This document shows positions 48,388 through 60,319 of a stretch of DNA of 64,000 nucleotides, piece by piece. The translations under genes were made by a program, and so were the position numbers. Numbering within the stretch: position 1 is the first letter of the stretch; every line of letters starts with the position of its first letter. Source of the DNA: Hansfordia pulvinata (taxonomy: Eukaryota; Ascomycota; Sordariomycetes; Xylariales); the NCBI GenBank assembly GCA_006538405.1, contig BJKQ01000010.1, positions 1,364,001 to 1,428,000 of the forward strand. Direction: 5' to 3'. The notes beneath the pieces were generated by a model, which was not told where the DNA came from, made no database searches, and was given only the letters and a program-made list of their open reading frames with translations.

Positions 48388-50252
48388 ATGTCGTACGGCT
48401 ATCCCGGTGGCTACGGCGGGCCTCCCCAGCAGCACTACCAGGGTAGCTACTACCAGCCGTACGATATCCCCCGCTCTCGCCACCGCACATCATCCGCGCC
48501 CGCTCCCACGCCCCCCCGCGCCGCTTCTCTCTTCCCCGCCCGTCACGATAGCTTCACCACACGCCCGCTGGCCCCTCGTCTCCCGCTTCCACCGTCGCCG
48601 CCAAGCTAACCTCTGTCACCGGCTGCTCCAGGCCTCCACAGGGCTACAACAGCTACTCGCAGCAAGGGGGGCATCCCGCCCCCTATGGCTATGGCCACGC
48701 CCCTCCGCCCGCCTACGGTGCCAGCGGCGCTGGCTATGCCCAGGTAAAACCCCTCCCACTGCTCCCCGCTGCCCCCTGTGGCCTCCTTGTCTTCAGTCGC
48801 ATCACCCCTTCCACTGCTAACTCGACTTGCCTCGCCGAAGGCCCCGCCACAGCAATATGGTGGCTATCCGCAACAGCCAGGCGGCTACGGCAGGCCTCGT
48901 AAGCAACACCCCGTCACCTCAACAACTCGCGCGTGTTCGGTCCCAAGTTCGGGCTCGCGCTTCCACCTCCCTACGTCATTCCAGGCCGTGCTGACTTTGA
49001 ATCGCCCTCAGCCATGCCCTCCGTGAACTCGAATTCCTACAGCCACGGTAACATGCACGCCCCTCCGCCACCCCCAACCGCGCCGCAACACTTTGGCCAT
49101 GGCGCCCCCAGAACTATGCCTTCAAATACAGTACCTGTACCGGTCGACGGAAGGCCTTACTTGTCGGCATCAACTATTTCGGCCAGCGAGGGCAGTTGAG
49201 AGGCTGCATCAACGATGTTCGCAACATGTCGTCTTATCTGGTTGAGCACTTTGGCTACAAGAGGGAGGACATGGTGATCCTGACAGACGATCAGCAAAAC
49301 CCCATGAGTCAACCAACTAAGCAGAACATCTTGCGTGCTATGCACTGGCTTGTTAAGGACGCGAGGCCCAATGATTCTCTCTTCTACCACTACTCTGGTA
49401 CGTCTCGTTTCTTGCCCACCACCGAAACACGGCGTTCCAAGCAGCTCGATCAGCCTACAAATCGCCTTCTGCCCCTGCTAACCAGCACTGCTTCGTGTAG
49501 GCCATGGCGGTCAAACCAAGGATCTTGACGGCGACGAGGAAGACGGCTACGATGAAGTTATCTACCCCGTGGACTTCCGCCAAGTCGGTCACATCACCGA
49601 TGACGAAATGCACAGAATCATGGTCAAGCCCCTACAAGCTGGTGTCCGACTTACTGCCATCTTTGATAGCTGCCACTCGGGCACTGCCCTGGACCTGCCT
49701 TACATCTACTCGACCCAGGGCGTCCTCAAAGAGCCCAACCTGGCGAAGGAGGCCGGCCAGGGCTTGCTTGGCGTTATAACTTCGTACAGTCAGGGTGACC
49801 TAGGTGGTGTCGCAAGCAATATCATGGGCTTCATAAAGAAGGCCACCGGTGGCGAAGACGCTCATAACCGCACTCTGGCCACTAAAACATCGGCCGCTGA
49901 TGTCATCATGCTCTCTGGCAGCAAAGATGACCAAACTTCGTATGTCTATCTTCCGACTTCCTGTAGCAGAAGGCTCTCAATATTGACAAAACGGACAGCG
50001 CCGACGCCACCATTGCCTCTCAAGCGACAGGTGCCATGTCCTGGGCCTTCATCACCGCACTAAAGAAACGACCGCAACAGAGCTATGTGCAACTCCTTAA
50101 CAGCATCCGGGACGAGTTGGAGGCACGGTACTCGCAGAAACCGCAGCTCTCGTGCAGCCACCCGCTGAGTAGGTCTCCAGTGACTTTTGTCAACTCCCAC
50201 CGTAACTGACATCCGAGCGATGGTAGATACGGACCTCCTTTTTGTAATGTAA
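48388..50252 (+). CDS. Metacaspase (type I, caspase-like peptidase C14B), apparent one-base frame break
   Basis: Seven exons: 48388-48458, 48632-48743, 48841-48898, 49012-49397, 49501-49939, 49999-50168 and 50227-50252. With one base restored they give 420 residues. The N-terminal 120 residues are a Gly/Tyr/Pro/Gln-rich prodomain ([19 protein letters not shown]). The peptidase domain contains [20 protein letters not shown], His211 in YHYSGHGG and Cys267 in DSCHSG, the His-Cys dyad of Ca2+-dependent Arg/Lys-specific metacaspases, and ends SCSHPLNTDLLFVM. Family roles are stress response, proteostasis and programmed death. FGHGAP and QNYAFKYS are in different frames that meet at CCCCC (49105-49109). 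A 66-nt GT-AG intron could be drawn there, but it would remove family-typical sequence, so a missing base is the better reading. Confidence 0.88.
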
Positions 50253-51344
50253 TTGCTCGGCTTGGACTACGGACGAGATGGCAAGACGCCATTGCTTCCT
50301 GCCAAAGTTCGATCGAGGCGCCTTTTCTTTTTGTCATCACCTGTACACGGGAGCGTTTGGAGAAGAGGAACCGGCGGCCTGAATATTACTGCCAACGAGC
50401 TGGGAGGCTTTTTGAAATACTACGGACTTTGGGGTTTAGCTTGGCATTGCATTCGTTTATGGGTCGGCGAGGGAAAGGGACGATCCCTCATTTGTCTTTC
50501 TCCCTTTTCGGGAGGCATCTTAAAAACGGAGTGTTAATAAGAGATCGGAGTTGTGCCCGTCCTGTGGCAAGAACTGGCGCGGTCCATGCTGACCCTTCTG
50601 ACCCTTCTGACCTGACAGGCAGGACTTGCGGAAGCTCGGTCGGTGAAGTCAAGCTTCTTTGGGCAACAGGGTTGGCTTGGAGACAATGAAAACCGGACCA
50701 CGGTCTGCTTCCTGCGATCGTTGAGCCTAAATCCTCCACTCCAAGTACGCATCGGTCTTGGCATCTCTCGATGGTTGCGTGGACCTCTCAGTTCTATTCG
50801 ACCAGGCGTAGTGCAAGAGCAGCAGCCTCTAACACAATGTAGTTGAGGCAGCACTCAGAAGCTCTCCTCTTTTCATCTCCTGGCACATGGGGTCAGCTTA
50901 GGAGTACGGCGTGGCGGCCGAGGGCCATGTGACACATGGCTGGGTTTTGGGTCGCCGCTGAAGCCCCTCCGCGAAAAGGCCTGGGTGCGGTCCATCCGGT
51001 CCTTGCGCAGGTCCTGCCCTAGCGCCAGTCGTCTCTGGAGAAAGGCGAAAGGCATAGCGGATTGTTCTCTTCGTGATGGCGCTCGTCAGAGAGCATTAGA
51101 TGAGCCTTAGCTTTGACCAGGTGGTTGATCTAGTAGGACAAGTACAGATTGGCAGGCGGGCCTGAGTTTCTGCCAGACAGCACACGATGTTTCAGCGCTT
51201 CGTGGAGATGTGCTAGATGAACCAAGAAACGCATCTGCGGCACCCTCTTGCCAGAAGAAGAAGCAGAAGAAGAGCACAGGACAACTCGGGGTGGCCCCTA
51301 AATCTGACCAGATATCTGCACTGGTGGAGACGGAAGACAGCGCG
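50253..51344. other. Intergenic region 3' of the metacaspase
   Basis: This 1.1-kb stretch has no recognisable gene. A tandem TGACCCTTC/TGACC stutter lies near 50589-50616, and a GAAGAAGAAGCAGAAGAAGA purine run lies near 51256-51276. Confidence 0.5.
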
Positions 51345-51800
51345 TCAATTTACCTTGTCTCGGCGCTGGTCATAGCCTGCGTCCCAGTGTCGTTCTGGGA
51401 ACCGTCCAACTGGGCGGTTTGCAGTGTGCTCGTTCCCCCCCTCCCCGTCAACATCGTCTCGCAGCGGGAGGGATCTTAGTGACCGGGTATCGCAACTCGA
51501 ACATTCTCTTGCCGTGCCACCAAGGCGACCGGGCTCGAGGTCAAGCTCGCTCACAATACGGGCGCAATTCCGAGCTGCGCAGATGGCGGCGCCGATCTCG
51601 GGAGCGAACCCTGGCTTGTCGAACATCTGGATAAGCGGCCGCGGGTTTCGCTTTCTCTTAGTAAATCGCAAACCTTCCATCGCAGGGGCGCAAGGATCTC
51701 GGCTCGCCGTCGCCTGGTGCTCCTGGCGCCGGAAGGGGAGTGCAGTGGTGAGTCCGGCGAAGCCGAGGCCGACAACCAAGACACGAAAAGAGTTGCCACC
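51345..51800 (-). pseudogene. Remnant of an FAD-dependent monooxygenase (N-terminal part)
   Basis: The minus strand reads FRVLVVGLGFAGLTTALPF at about 51794-51738, a GxGxxG Rossmann start of the salicylate/6-hydroxynicotinate hydroxylase type. After about 35 unrelated residues the same frame reads FAPEIGAAICAARNCARIVS, matching the family block FANEIGAAI. In intact enzymes the two blocks are about ten residues apart, and no GT-AG intron removes the excess. The frame ends at 51345, so over 300 residues are missing. It is most likely a decayed gene fragment. The match is from memory of the family and is moderate. Confidence 0.5.
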
Positions 51801-52488
51801 CCCCCTTTGATCCCGTGAAGGCCATCACGAGGACGTGGGAAAGTCCAAGACAGAAGCATTATGACGGCCTGTTACCTGCCCTCTGCTGTGCTGGCCGGAC
51901 GGCCGACAATGCAGAGAGGGACTGCTGCGCCAAGGTTTGTATGGTAACCTCTTCGGTGCCCTCACATATCCTGCCATAGCTTTGAAATTGTAAGCAGATG
52001 ACATAGACCGAGGCGCGAGAAAGCTCTCTCTAACTAAACTATTTAGCACAGTGGTCCCGATTTCATTGATAGCACGATCGTGTCATTATACACGGCCAGC
52101 AAGAAGCACGCGTGAATGAAAGATGGGTCTTCGATTGAAACATTAAAGTAATTAAAACAATTGGGCTATCCAATGTGGTGGGTATATAAGCTCTACATCG
52201 GTGGCCCTTGAAGCCCGTGAAGCACCGTCTCGCCGTCCTCGCCAGTAACGCGCTCGCTGGAAATCACGATGCAGAAGATGCAAAACAAGCAGAAAGGCCC
52301 CGCGGAAAAAAAGCCCGGAGAACATCAAAATGCAAACGAGGGTTCTCGAGCGTGTCGAGTCTACCCCCAGAGTCAGAGTGGCTGGTCCAAGATCCATAGA
52401 ACTGATGGAGGTTGAGTGATACGCAAATTGAGTGCGGTGTGTTTCAGGCGCTGCTTGCATTGGCACATTCGAATTATTGCTCTGATCC
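51801..52488. other. Intergenic region, no gene seen
   Basis: About 0.7 kb lies between the monooxygenase remnant and the 3' end of the F-box gene. It is locally AT-rich around 52060-52170. Nothing else is recognisable. Confidence 0.5.
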
Positions 52489-54574
52489 TTAATCGTCAGG
52501 ATAGACTTCGCGAATGTTGCTGACGAAGACGCCGTCGATCGGATCCCAGCGATTGAAGAACTTGCCCGCCAGAGGCACAAGGTCGCGAATTTCGCGAGGC
52601 AGGTCTTCCACCGAAGCAACGCCGCGAAGATCTTCCGCCTCAATGTTCTCTTCAGCAATGCGGTGGTGATCCGAGCCATCTGTACCGACCCTGGATGAAT
52701 TGTAAGTCTTCAATCGTTCGTGGTGTCTCTAAGCATCGTCTTTTCTTGCAAGACATCGCCAAAGCACTGCAGATGGCAAGCTGGGAGGAAGGGATCGACT
52801 GACATGCAACGGTAGAACTTCATGGGCTTCGCGTCGCCACGCGTCGAGTACCAGGTGAGCGGGGCCTGCTGCCCTGGCTGACTGGCGTTAAAGCTCGTTT
52901 CAGGGCAGCTGACCTGCCATCCGACTATGAGGCCTCGGTAGTCATACCGACGGTGACGAAAGACTTGACCGACACGGTAGCGCAACTGGACATTATCTGG
53001 GAGGCGGTGTCGGGACCTTTGGGGTTGGTTCTGGGCATCGCGACGGCGAATGTCCTCGATTTGGTTTACAACGCGGTGTGAGGCGCCGTGGTTGGGACCG
53101 CCGGCGGCAAAATTATTGAGCATGGGGCAGATGAACCGCTGGACCAGCCACGCATCCTGGGGGAAATGTTCTTCGAAGTAGTTGAGTAGATCAAGGACAT
53201 CCTGCATCCAGTCCCATCGCGTCTCATTATTCCACTGCATAGGCACCATGAGCGCGTTGGCCCACAACATGCTGTAGAGTGCGGGCTTGAGGTTACAGGC
53301 CCAGTCGCCGCGACTGAGCTCAACCATGGGAATAAGTTGCGCGATAGGCCGGTCAATTGTGCGGAAGCTAGTGAAGGCGGCGCGAATGCTTTGCGCAGTG
53401 CGCACCACAATCAAGTCCGTGGGGGTTGGGCACAACAGGTTGTCGGACTGACCAAACCCGAGGCGCGACAGAAATCCCTGTATATCGTTGAGCGGGACCT
53501 CTTCTTCGGATCCGTACGGGTCAAGGAACATCTTCTCACGCCCACCAACACCGTCGTCGGCGGCGCCGTCGCCAGAATCACTTTCGGCGGGAATGGGTTG
53601 GCCATCGAGGGAGACACCCTGAGGTGCCAAGACGATGACATGGACATGGTTGGGTAAGGCGCAGCAATGGGCCTCTAGGCCGAGGCGCAATCCTAGACAG
53701 GCATAGATGGCGCACGAAATGATCGGTATGGAGGGATGTCGGTCGTCGCGAAGAGCCCGGCCGATGAGAGAGTTGCGCAAGTAGCGGTAGGTGTGATCAG
53801 GATCATTCAATCCCGTCAAGTCATGAGCGCGCAGCCAGCGGGCAAGAGCAACGGCTCTGGGGCGTGTGGCGAGGCTGTCCACGCCAGGGTGGGCATCGCG
53901 AAAGTCAGCAGCGATGTGGTCTAGAAGGCCAGAGATCTCGTCGAGGTCGCCTGGATTATCGTGGAGCATGAATAGGTCGAAAGCCCCAGCGCGCGCTCGA
54001 GCAGCATGCCTCGGTTCCATTTGTCTGAGGGTTGGAGTGACACATTGGAGGTCGAGGTGGAGGGCTTGCCTGCGTGGTGATACTTGTCCCACTCGGCGAC
54101 GGCGATGCTGCGATGGATGCTGTCGAGCAAGGATCCAGCGTGGAAACGGCGCGCCAAGACGTCTACAGCGTCGTCGGGGCAGTGGCACTGGGATAGTAGA
54201 AAGTCCTTGGCGTCGTAGGCATAACGACAGATTGTCTCGGTGTGCTGCAGGCGGCTGACGCGGGATTTGAGGATGGTATCGAGCAGCGAGGCGATGTGAG
54301 AATTGCGGTCGAGACGCAGGATGAGCAGTCGCCTCCAGTCAACCTCTTGTACGGGAGCGCGCAGTTTTCCGAGGAAGTCATGGTAAGAAGCCCAGTATCG
54401 GAATGTGTCGCGACAGTAGAAGCGCCATAACAGCGGTTCCTGTGAGCAGTCGTGAAGGCGTCTCGACACGAGGCCAACCGAAGACAGCACCTCCTGGGGC
54501 GCGACGTAGCGAAGGATGCATTGTATGATTTCGTCAGGCAGCGTAAGTAGCGAGGGCGGCGGTGCTGGAGACAT
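52489..54574 (-). CDS. F-box protein with SirB1/transglutaminase-like and YccV-like domains (FBXO21 type)
   Basis: The start at 54574 gives MSPAPPPSLLTLPDEIIQCI, an F-box at about residues 8-50 (LPDEIIQCILRYVAPQEVLS). A SirB1/transglutaminase-like core follows (FDLFMLHDNPGDLDEISGLL, IISCAIYACLGLRLGLEA, LPNHVHVIVL), and a C-terminal YccV/hemimethylated-DNA-binding-like domain (YRVGQVFRHRRYDYRGLIVG, AEENIE, FVSNIREVYPDD). This order is that of FBXO21, a substrate adaptor of SCF ubiquitin ligases. The first part (to LLERALG) and the second (AFDLF...) are in different frames that meet at CCCC 53984-53987 (GGGG on the coding strand); one missing base reconciles them. A second shift of the same sign is needed at about 52710, where the long frame stops after LRDTTND and HHRIAEENIE lies in the next frame; a 46-nt intron with a poor GTCTTG donor is the alternative. 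Confidence 0.8.
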
Positions 54575-55757
54575 GCTGTTCGGGGCGCGGACGGGATTTC
54601 GAGCGGCGGCGAGGTCGATACTCTGTAGGTGGTGGGTAAGGAGCTGGGGCAAGGGGGCCCGGGGGGCAGGAGAGGGGAAGAGAGCAAGTGCTCCAGCCTT
54701 TATGAGCTGGAGTAAGCAATAGAGGCCGGAGATGAGCGGATGGCTCGCACAACGCAGCCCGTCTGGGCGGACTGGTCGCTTTCGATTTATAGAGGTCGAC
54801 GTGGGCAAGACCCGAGACTCGCTTCGACCTGGAACAAGCGGCGGCGATGGTAATGGGAAATGCGACAGCGGTGATACGTCGACGTCAAGTCTGGCAAGGA
54901 TCCATGGTCCGATGCCGTATCGATAAGCGTCGCAGATCGCGGCTGCTGTTCTACTCGTACGCGTAGATGGACAATGACGCTAGCTCGCCTGGGTCGGCGG
55001 GAAAGCGCGGGGCATGACAGCAACATCAGTTCCTGCCGCACCGAGTACGAGCTTCGACGGCTAGCAAGGTACCTATGTACCTTCAAGTACCCAGGCTCGT
55101 ACCTACCATGGAGTAGCTCGTAGATGGACGAGTGACCTCACCCCCAGGCCCATCGGCTGATTGGCCTGAGCTCTTCTGAGTAAACAAACGCGTCTGACCA
55201 CGATCAGGCTAGGTAGGCGCCACCCTTGAGTAAATACTAGCAAAGTGCACTTTCCGGACCATCAATCCGCACTACAGATATTCGCGTACTCCGTACATGA
55301 ATTATCGCACCTACCTAACGAGCAGTGGGACCCGAATCCGCAATTGTCGCGTCGAGTGATTCTATCCGCACGCACCCGCAGCGGCGACGTGCCAGTACGA
55401 GTACTCCTACACGACACGCGAGACCCGCCGAGCGAGCCTACGAGTACGCGCCCGGTCACATCCCCACACTGATGAGTGCCCACAAGTCTTGCCCACGCAC
55501 TTACTTGTACACACACCACGAAAGACGCGTCTCCATCCTCACCACCATCACCACTACCGTTACCTATTCTCTTTAGTCCGATAGACACTCTTCTACCTGG
55601 GCCCCAGATCCTCCGAATTTCAACAAATCCACGCAGAATCATATACAATCAACCACCTCCTCTGTCTGGTCGCGTCACACCGAACCGCGCATGGTACACG
55701 CCACAGCGCGTCGTCGCCCACTTACACGCGCCCTTCCTCACCCACGCCACCGCGACC
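54575..55757. other. Intergenic region between divergent F-box and ApsB/Mto1 genes
   Basis: This is the shared promoter region of two divergent genes. Several copies of the dispersed motif occur (near 54951, 55043, 55394-55406 and 55440). Frames open through the leader on both sides, but the family-like N-termini set the starts used here. Confidence 0.5.
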
Positions 55758-58700
55758 ATGGACACACCGCGCACAAACCTCGGTGATGCCACCTACCTGG
55801 ATCGCGCGCCCGACTTCGACATGACTCAGGAGCCCTCCTTCCAGTCGCCCGGCAAGGACAAAAACATATTTCAGCAACTGCGCAACGGCACGGCCGCGGG
55901 CAGCCTGAGAACCCCACGCGGCGGCCGCCCTCCACTGGGCAACAAGCACAACCTCCCCACTGGCCTCGGAGGCGGCGAATTCACCCCCATGCTCAAGTCA
56001 GCCACGCGCAACACGGCGCGCCGCAACGGCAAGGAAAACCTCAACGGCCTTACCACCCCCGCGCTCGGCAAGATCGACGAGGACATGGATATGACCCGTG
56101 TCGAGTCTTCCCTCTACGGCCCTTCCCGCAACGCATCCCGAATAGATGCCACCCCTTTACCAGAAGTCGATTCCACCGATACAACATCCACTCCTCTGGC
56201 GGTCTTACCCAGGCGGGGCGGTGGTGCTGGCGCTAGAGGCGCCGACAAAGGCCCCTTGCAGGATGGCAACCAGTTATCTCTTCGCGAGCAGGAAAACGTC
56301 ATTGATCGGATAGAGAAAGAGAACTTCGGCCTCAAGCTCAAGATCCATTTCCTCGAAGAGGCGCTTCAAAAGGCAGGCCCCGGTTTCAGTGAAGCCGCCC
56401 TGAAGGAAAACACCGAGCTCAAAGTCGACAAAGTCACCATGCAAAGGGAGCTGCACAAATACAAGAAGCACCTCGCTTCTGCCGAGAAGGACCTCGAGGC
56501 TTACCAGCACCAGATCCTCGAGGTGCAAGAGAAGGCCAAGAGGAAATACGCCGACGAAAACCAGAGAGTCGAGCTCGAAAGGTTGCGCCAGGAAATCGAC
56601 GACAAGCAGGCTGACATCGACGATCTTCAGCGCCAACTCCAGGACGGCAATGTCGACCAGGAGAAATTCGACCGCCTTCAAGATGACGTGACGGATCTAG
56701 AAGCCGAGCTGCGCCAGAAGGACCGCGAAATCAATGATCGCGAGGAGGAAATCGAAGATCTGAAGACCAAGGCAGAAGACGCCCAGGAAAAATGCAGAGC
56801 CGCCGAAGAGAGAGTTTCCGAACTGGAGGAGCAGGTCCAGGGCAGCGCGCAGTTCCCCGATGAGCTGGCCAAGATCGAGGAGTTGAAGGAAAAAATCTCT
56901 GATCTCGAGGCCGACTTGAGAGAGAAAGACAACGATATTAATGACCGCGATGAAGAACTTAACGACCTGGAAGCCAAGATCAACGAAACTGAACGGAAAT
57001 GCCAGTTGGCCGAGGACAGAATACAGGAGCTGGAGAGCGTTCCTCAGTCTGGTGAAGAATTGGCGGAAGCCAAAGAGACCATCGAAGACCTCCAAGCCAC
57101 AATTCGCAGGCTTGAGGGCGAGGCCGACGACCTGGGCGAACAGCTGGACCAGGCCAAGACCGACAAAGAGCGAGCAGAGGGCGACCTCGAGGAACTGCAA
57201 GAAGAAATGTCCAATAAATCTGTCGTTACCAAAGGCCTCTCTCGCCAGGTCGAGGAGAAGCTGGTGCGTCTCCAGTCCGAGCTTGAACAGTATCAAGACA
57301 AGTGCACGTACCTGGAGCAACAAGCGGTCGACAAGGACAGATTCACGACTGAACTCAAAACCCGGGCCGAACAGCTTCTCGAGCAACAGGAGTCGTGGAG
57401 CAGCGAGAAGAAAACACTCTCAACTCAATTGGAGACGCTACAAAAGGACTTGGGCTTGCGAACCGATGAGAAAAACCTGTTGCAGCTTCGTCACGATGCC
57501 CTAGGCGAGGAATCAGCTTCTCTCCAGCGAGAACTTTCGCAATTCAAGAAGCAGATCAGTGACCTTGAGGACAGTGTCGAGCAAGAGAAGACACATGCCA
57601 TGCAGATGGAGCGCGATACGAAGGCCCAGCACAAGGACGAGATCGATCGCCTCAACGAAGACATCCTGGACCTCCAGGACGAGGTGCAACAGCTCCGCCA
57701 AGACGCTTCTGGCGACCAGGCGGCTTCGCTGGAGAGAGAGGTGGCCCGATTACAGAAGCGCATAAGCGATCTTGATGCCACACTCGAGCGAGAGCGATCA
57801 ACCGCGCGCAACCAAAAGAACAGCGCCAGCGACGAGATTGCATCATTGCAACGCGACATGTCAAACCTGAAGTCGCGCATACACGAACTGGAGGACGAGC
57901 TGGACCGGGAGAGAGCCTCGGCACGCAGCGGACAGATGACATCTGCAGAGGAAACCGCGGCTTCTCACCGAGAGGTGGCTCGTCTGCAACGGCGCATCAA
58001 CGAGCTTGAGACGGATATTGGCCATGAAAGAAGTCTTGCTGGACACAGCGGACAGGACGCCCAGCACGAGATCAGTCGCTTACAAAGGCGAATCGACGAG
58101 CTTGAGTCCGACCTCGACCACGAAAGAAGCCAGGCTGGCCATCTGGGGACCGCCTCGTCGCAGGAAGCAGCTGCTTATCAACGCGAAGTAACGCGACTGC
58201 AGCGACGCGTCAACGAGCTTGAGGCTGATCTCGGCCACGAGAAGAGCCAAGCAGGACACATGGAGCAGGACATCCGCTCCCAACTGCGATGCGAAATCGA
58301 CCGCCTCAACAACGACATCTCGGACCTCCAGACAAGCATTCGCACCAAGGACAACCGCTATGATAACGAGAGCGAGAGGTGGGAGGCAGAGAAGCGCAGC
58401 CTGCGGTCAGAACGCGACCGTATCGAGGAGCGTGCTGCCGGTTTGCAACGGACGATTGACCGGCTGCGCGACACGGAAGGCACCCTGTCCAGCAAGGAAA
58501 TGCAGCTGCAGGACGCGTTAGACAGCGAGCAGCAGCGACACCGAAGCGAGGAGAGCGCCTTGAACCGCCAAATCGACGACCTACGACAGGACTTGGAATC
58601 CCGACAAGTAACGCTTACAAGCCTCCGGACCGAACTGTCATCAACTCAAGAACGACTGCGCCAGAGCCAGATGAATCATCAAGCTCAGGCGGATAAGATC

Positions 58701-60319
58701 GAGGCGCTCGAAGACGAGGTGGAAGTCTTGCAGGCCACGCTGGATGATGAATCAGAGGAGGCCAACCAGCAACTTCGCGAGGCCGATCAGCGATGCGAAG
58801 ATCTCCGGCAGCAGCTGGCCCAGGCCCGCCTCGACGACCAGGCGCAGCAGCTGGGCCAGGACGAGCGTCTGCAAGAGGCGCTCAAGGCATCCGATGCCCT
58901 TCGTCAGCAACTTGTCGAGGCTAACAGCCAGCTTCAACAGGCGCGCCGGGAGTGCGAGAAGCTGCAGCGGCGCCAGCAATCCGGCGACCGTGAGTCTCGC
59001 AAGGAGACCAAGGCGGCGGAGCAAAAGCTGGCCTTTGCCAATCAGACGGCGGATGACCTCCGGCGGCAGCTGGAGCAGGTCAGAACGCGCGCAGAACGCG
59101 CCGAGCCGCGGTGTCGCGAGCTCCGAGCGAAGTTGGACCGAGCGAGGGCGGAGCGCGACGCATTCAAGGCCGACACGGAGAAGCTGCAGTCTGACTGCGA
59201 CCGGCTGGAGGAAGGGGCTCGCGAAGCGTTGGCGTGGATTCAGGCGAAGAATGCCGAGAGCAAGCAGCAGCAAACGTCGACTGTCTTCTCGAGCCGGCCT
59301 GGCGCACCGACAAAGGCCAGCTTCCGGTACGGAGACGTTGTTATGGATGTGGTGGACCAGCGAGACCACGAGGCGGTCATTCGAGCTGCGGACGCGGCGG
59401 CGCGGCGGCACGACAAGGAGTTGCGGGGTCTCGCCCTGCAAATGCAATGGATGCAGGCTCGGTGGGAGCGCGAAACCAAGCTGCGTCACGACGCAGCCTT
59501 TGCGAAGCGCTTCCTGCTGTTGCAGCTCGAGGTGGCCGATGCTTGGTATGTTCTCACCCCCCGTGACTTTGCCCTCTTCTATCTGCATCTTCCCATCCTT
59601 CTCCGCTTAACGGGCTTGGCTGTGCAGGACCAGACTGACAATCAAACAGCAACAAGGCGGATCTGCGCATACTGGCGCAAATCCACAAGCAGCTGGGCAT
59701 CAAGTCGCCCGACGCCTTGCTTCAAGCGCGGCGCAACAAGAACAACCCGCGCCTCGCCCTGTCCGGTGCCGCGGCAGCGGAGGGAGAAGGGGGCTCAGTG
59801 TCGTCGGCGCTACGAACAGCGCGGGCGCGGGCAGAGGACAAGCGGGCGCGGACGGCGCGGCGGGAGCGCAACCTGCGTGTATTTGCCACCACGGTGCTGG
59901 CAGTGGCGCGGATGCGGGTGGCAGCCCGGGCCTGGAGCGAACACGAACGGACGCGGCAGCGATTGGTGCGAGCGACGGAAGACGCGCGGTGCGCGACGAC
60001 AAGGGTGTCAACGAGGTGCTACGCAGCGTCGGGGTGGGCATGGGAGCGCCAGCGGCAGCGGCAGCAGATGGAGCGCAAGACGCCGGGGCGGCTGCCTCAG
60101 CCTAGGGACGTTGAGCGTGCCGCTCCCTGGGTGCTGGTTGTCTTTTCTATTTCTTCTATATCAAGTAGTTCTGCATGGGATACGGAGAGCGGTTGGGCGG
60201 CTCAACGGCGTTCTTGTGGGTTGGCAGGTGAAAGGGGGGTTGTCATGGTCTATTTTTGTAGTCAGGAGCGAGCGCCGGACAGGAACCACTGCCGGTCTTG
60301 TTTTGTCGTTTCTGACTGA
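55758..60319 (+). CDS. apsB: Spindle-pole-body/MTOC protein ApsB (Mto1 family, gamma-tubulin complex tether)
   Basis: Exon 1 (55758-59545) and exon 2 (59650-60319) give 1,485 residues. The start MDTPRTNLGDATYLD is chosen over the open leader frame upstream. Residues about 173-245 (LSLREQENVIDRIEKENFGL and following) are the centrosomin CM1 motif that recruits gamma-tubulin complexes. Residues 245 to about 1170 are almost continuous coiled coil, including tandem repeats near 57.73-58.27 kb. The C-terminal block RHDKELRGLALQMQWMQARW and NKADLRIL, split by the 104-nt intron, matches the Mto2-binding/MTOC-localising region. In A. nidulans ApsB acts at spindle pole bodies and septal MTOCs and is needed for nuclear migration into conidia; S. 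pombe Mto1 is the counterpart. The last 70 residues after about 60110 look non-conserved. Confidence 0.88.

Noticed and set aside
47319..48446. A 375-codon open frame upstream of and overlapping the metacaspase start
   Set aside because: Its composition is Pro/Ser/Arg/Thr-rich as expected from C-rich leader DNA. It has no motif and overlaps the real first exon in another frame.
49044..49109. A 66-nt GT-AG intron in the metacaspase that would bypass the frame break
   Set aside because: It would delete the Pro-rich FGHGAP segment typical of the family, and the same one-base break occurs in other genes at C runs.
58744..59610. A 288-codon plus-strand frame and a 278-codon minus-strand frame inside the ApsB gene
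   Set aside because: They are shadows of the coiled-coil frame, with Arg/Ser-rich or Leu-rich composition by codon shift.
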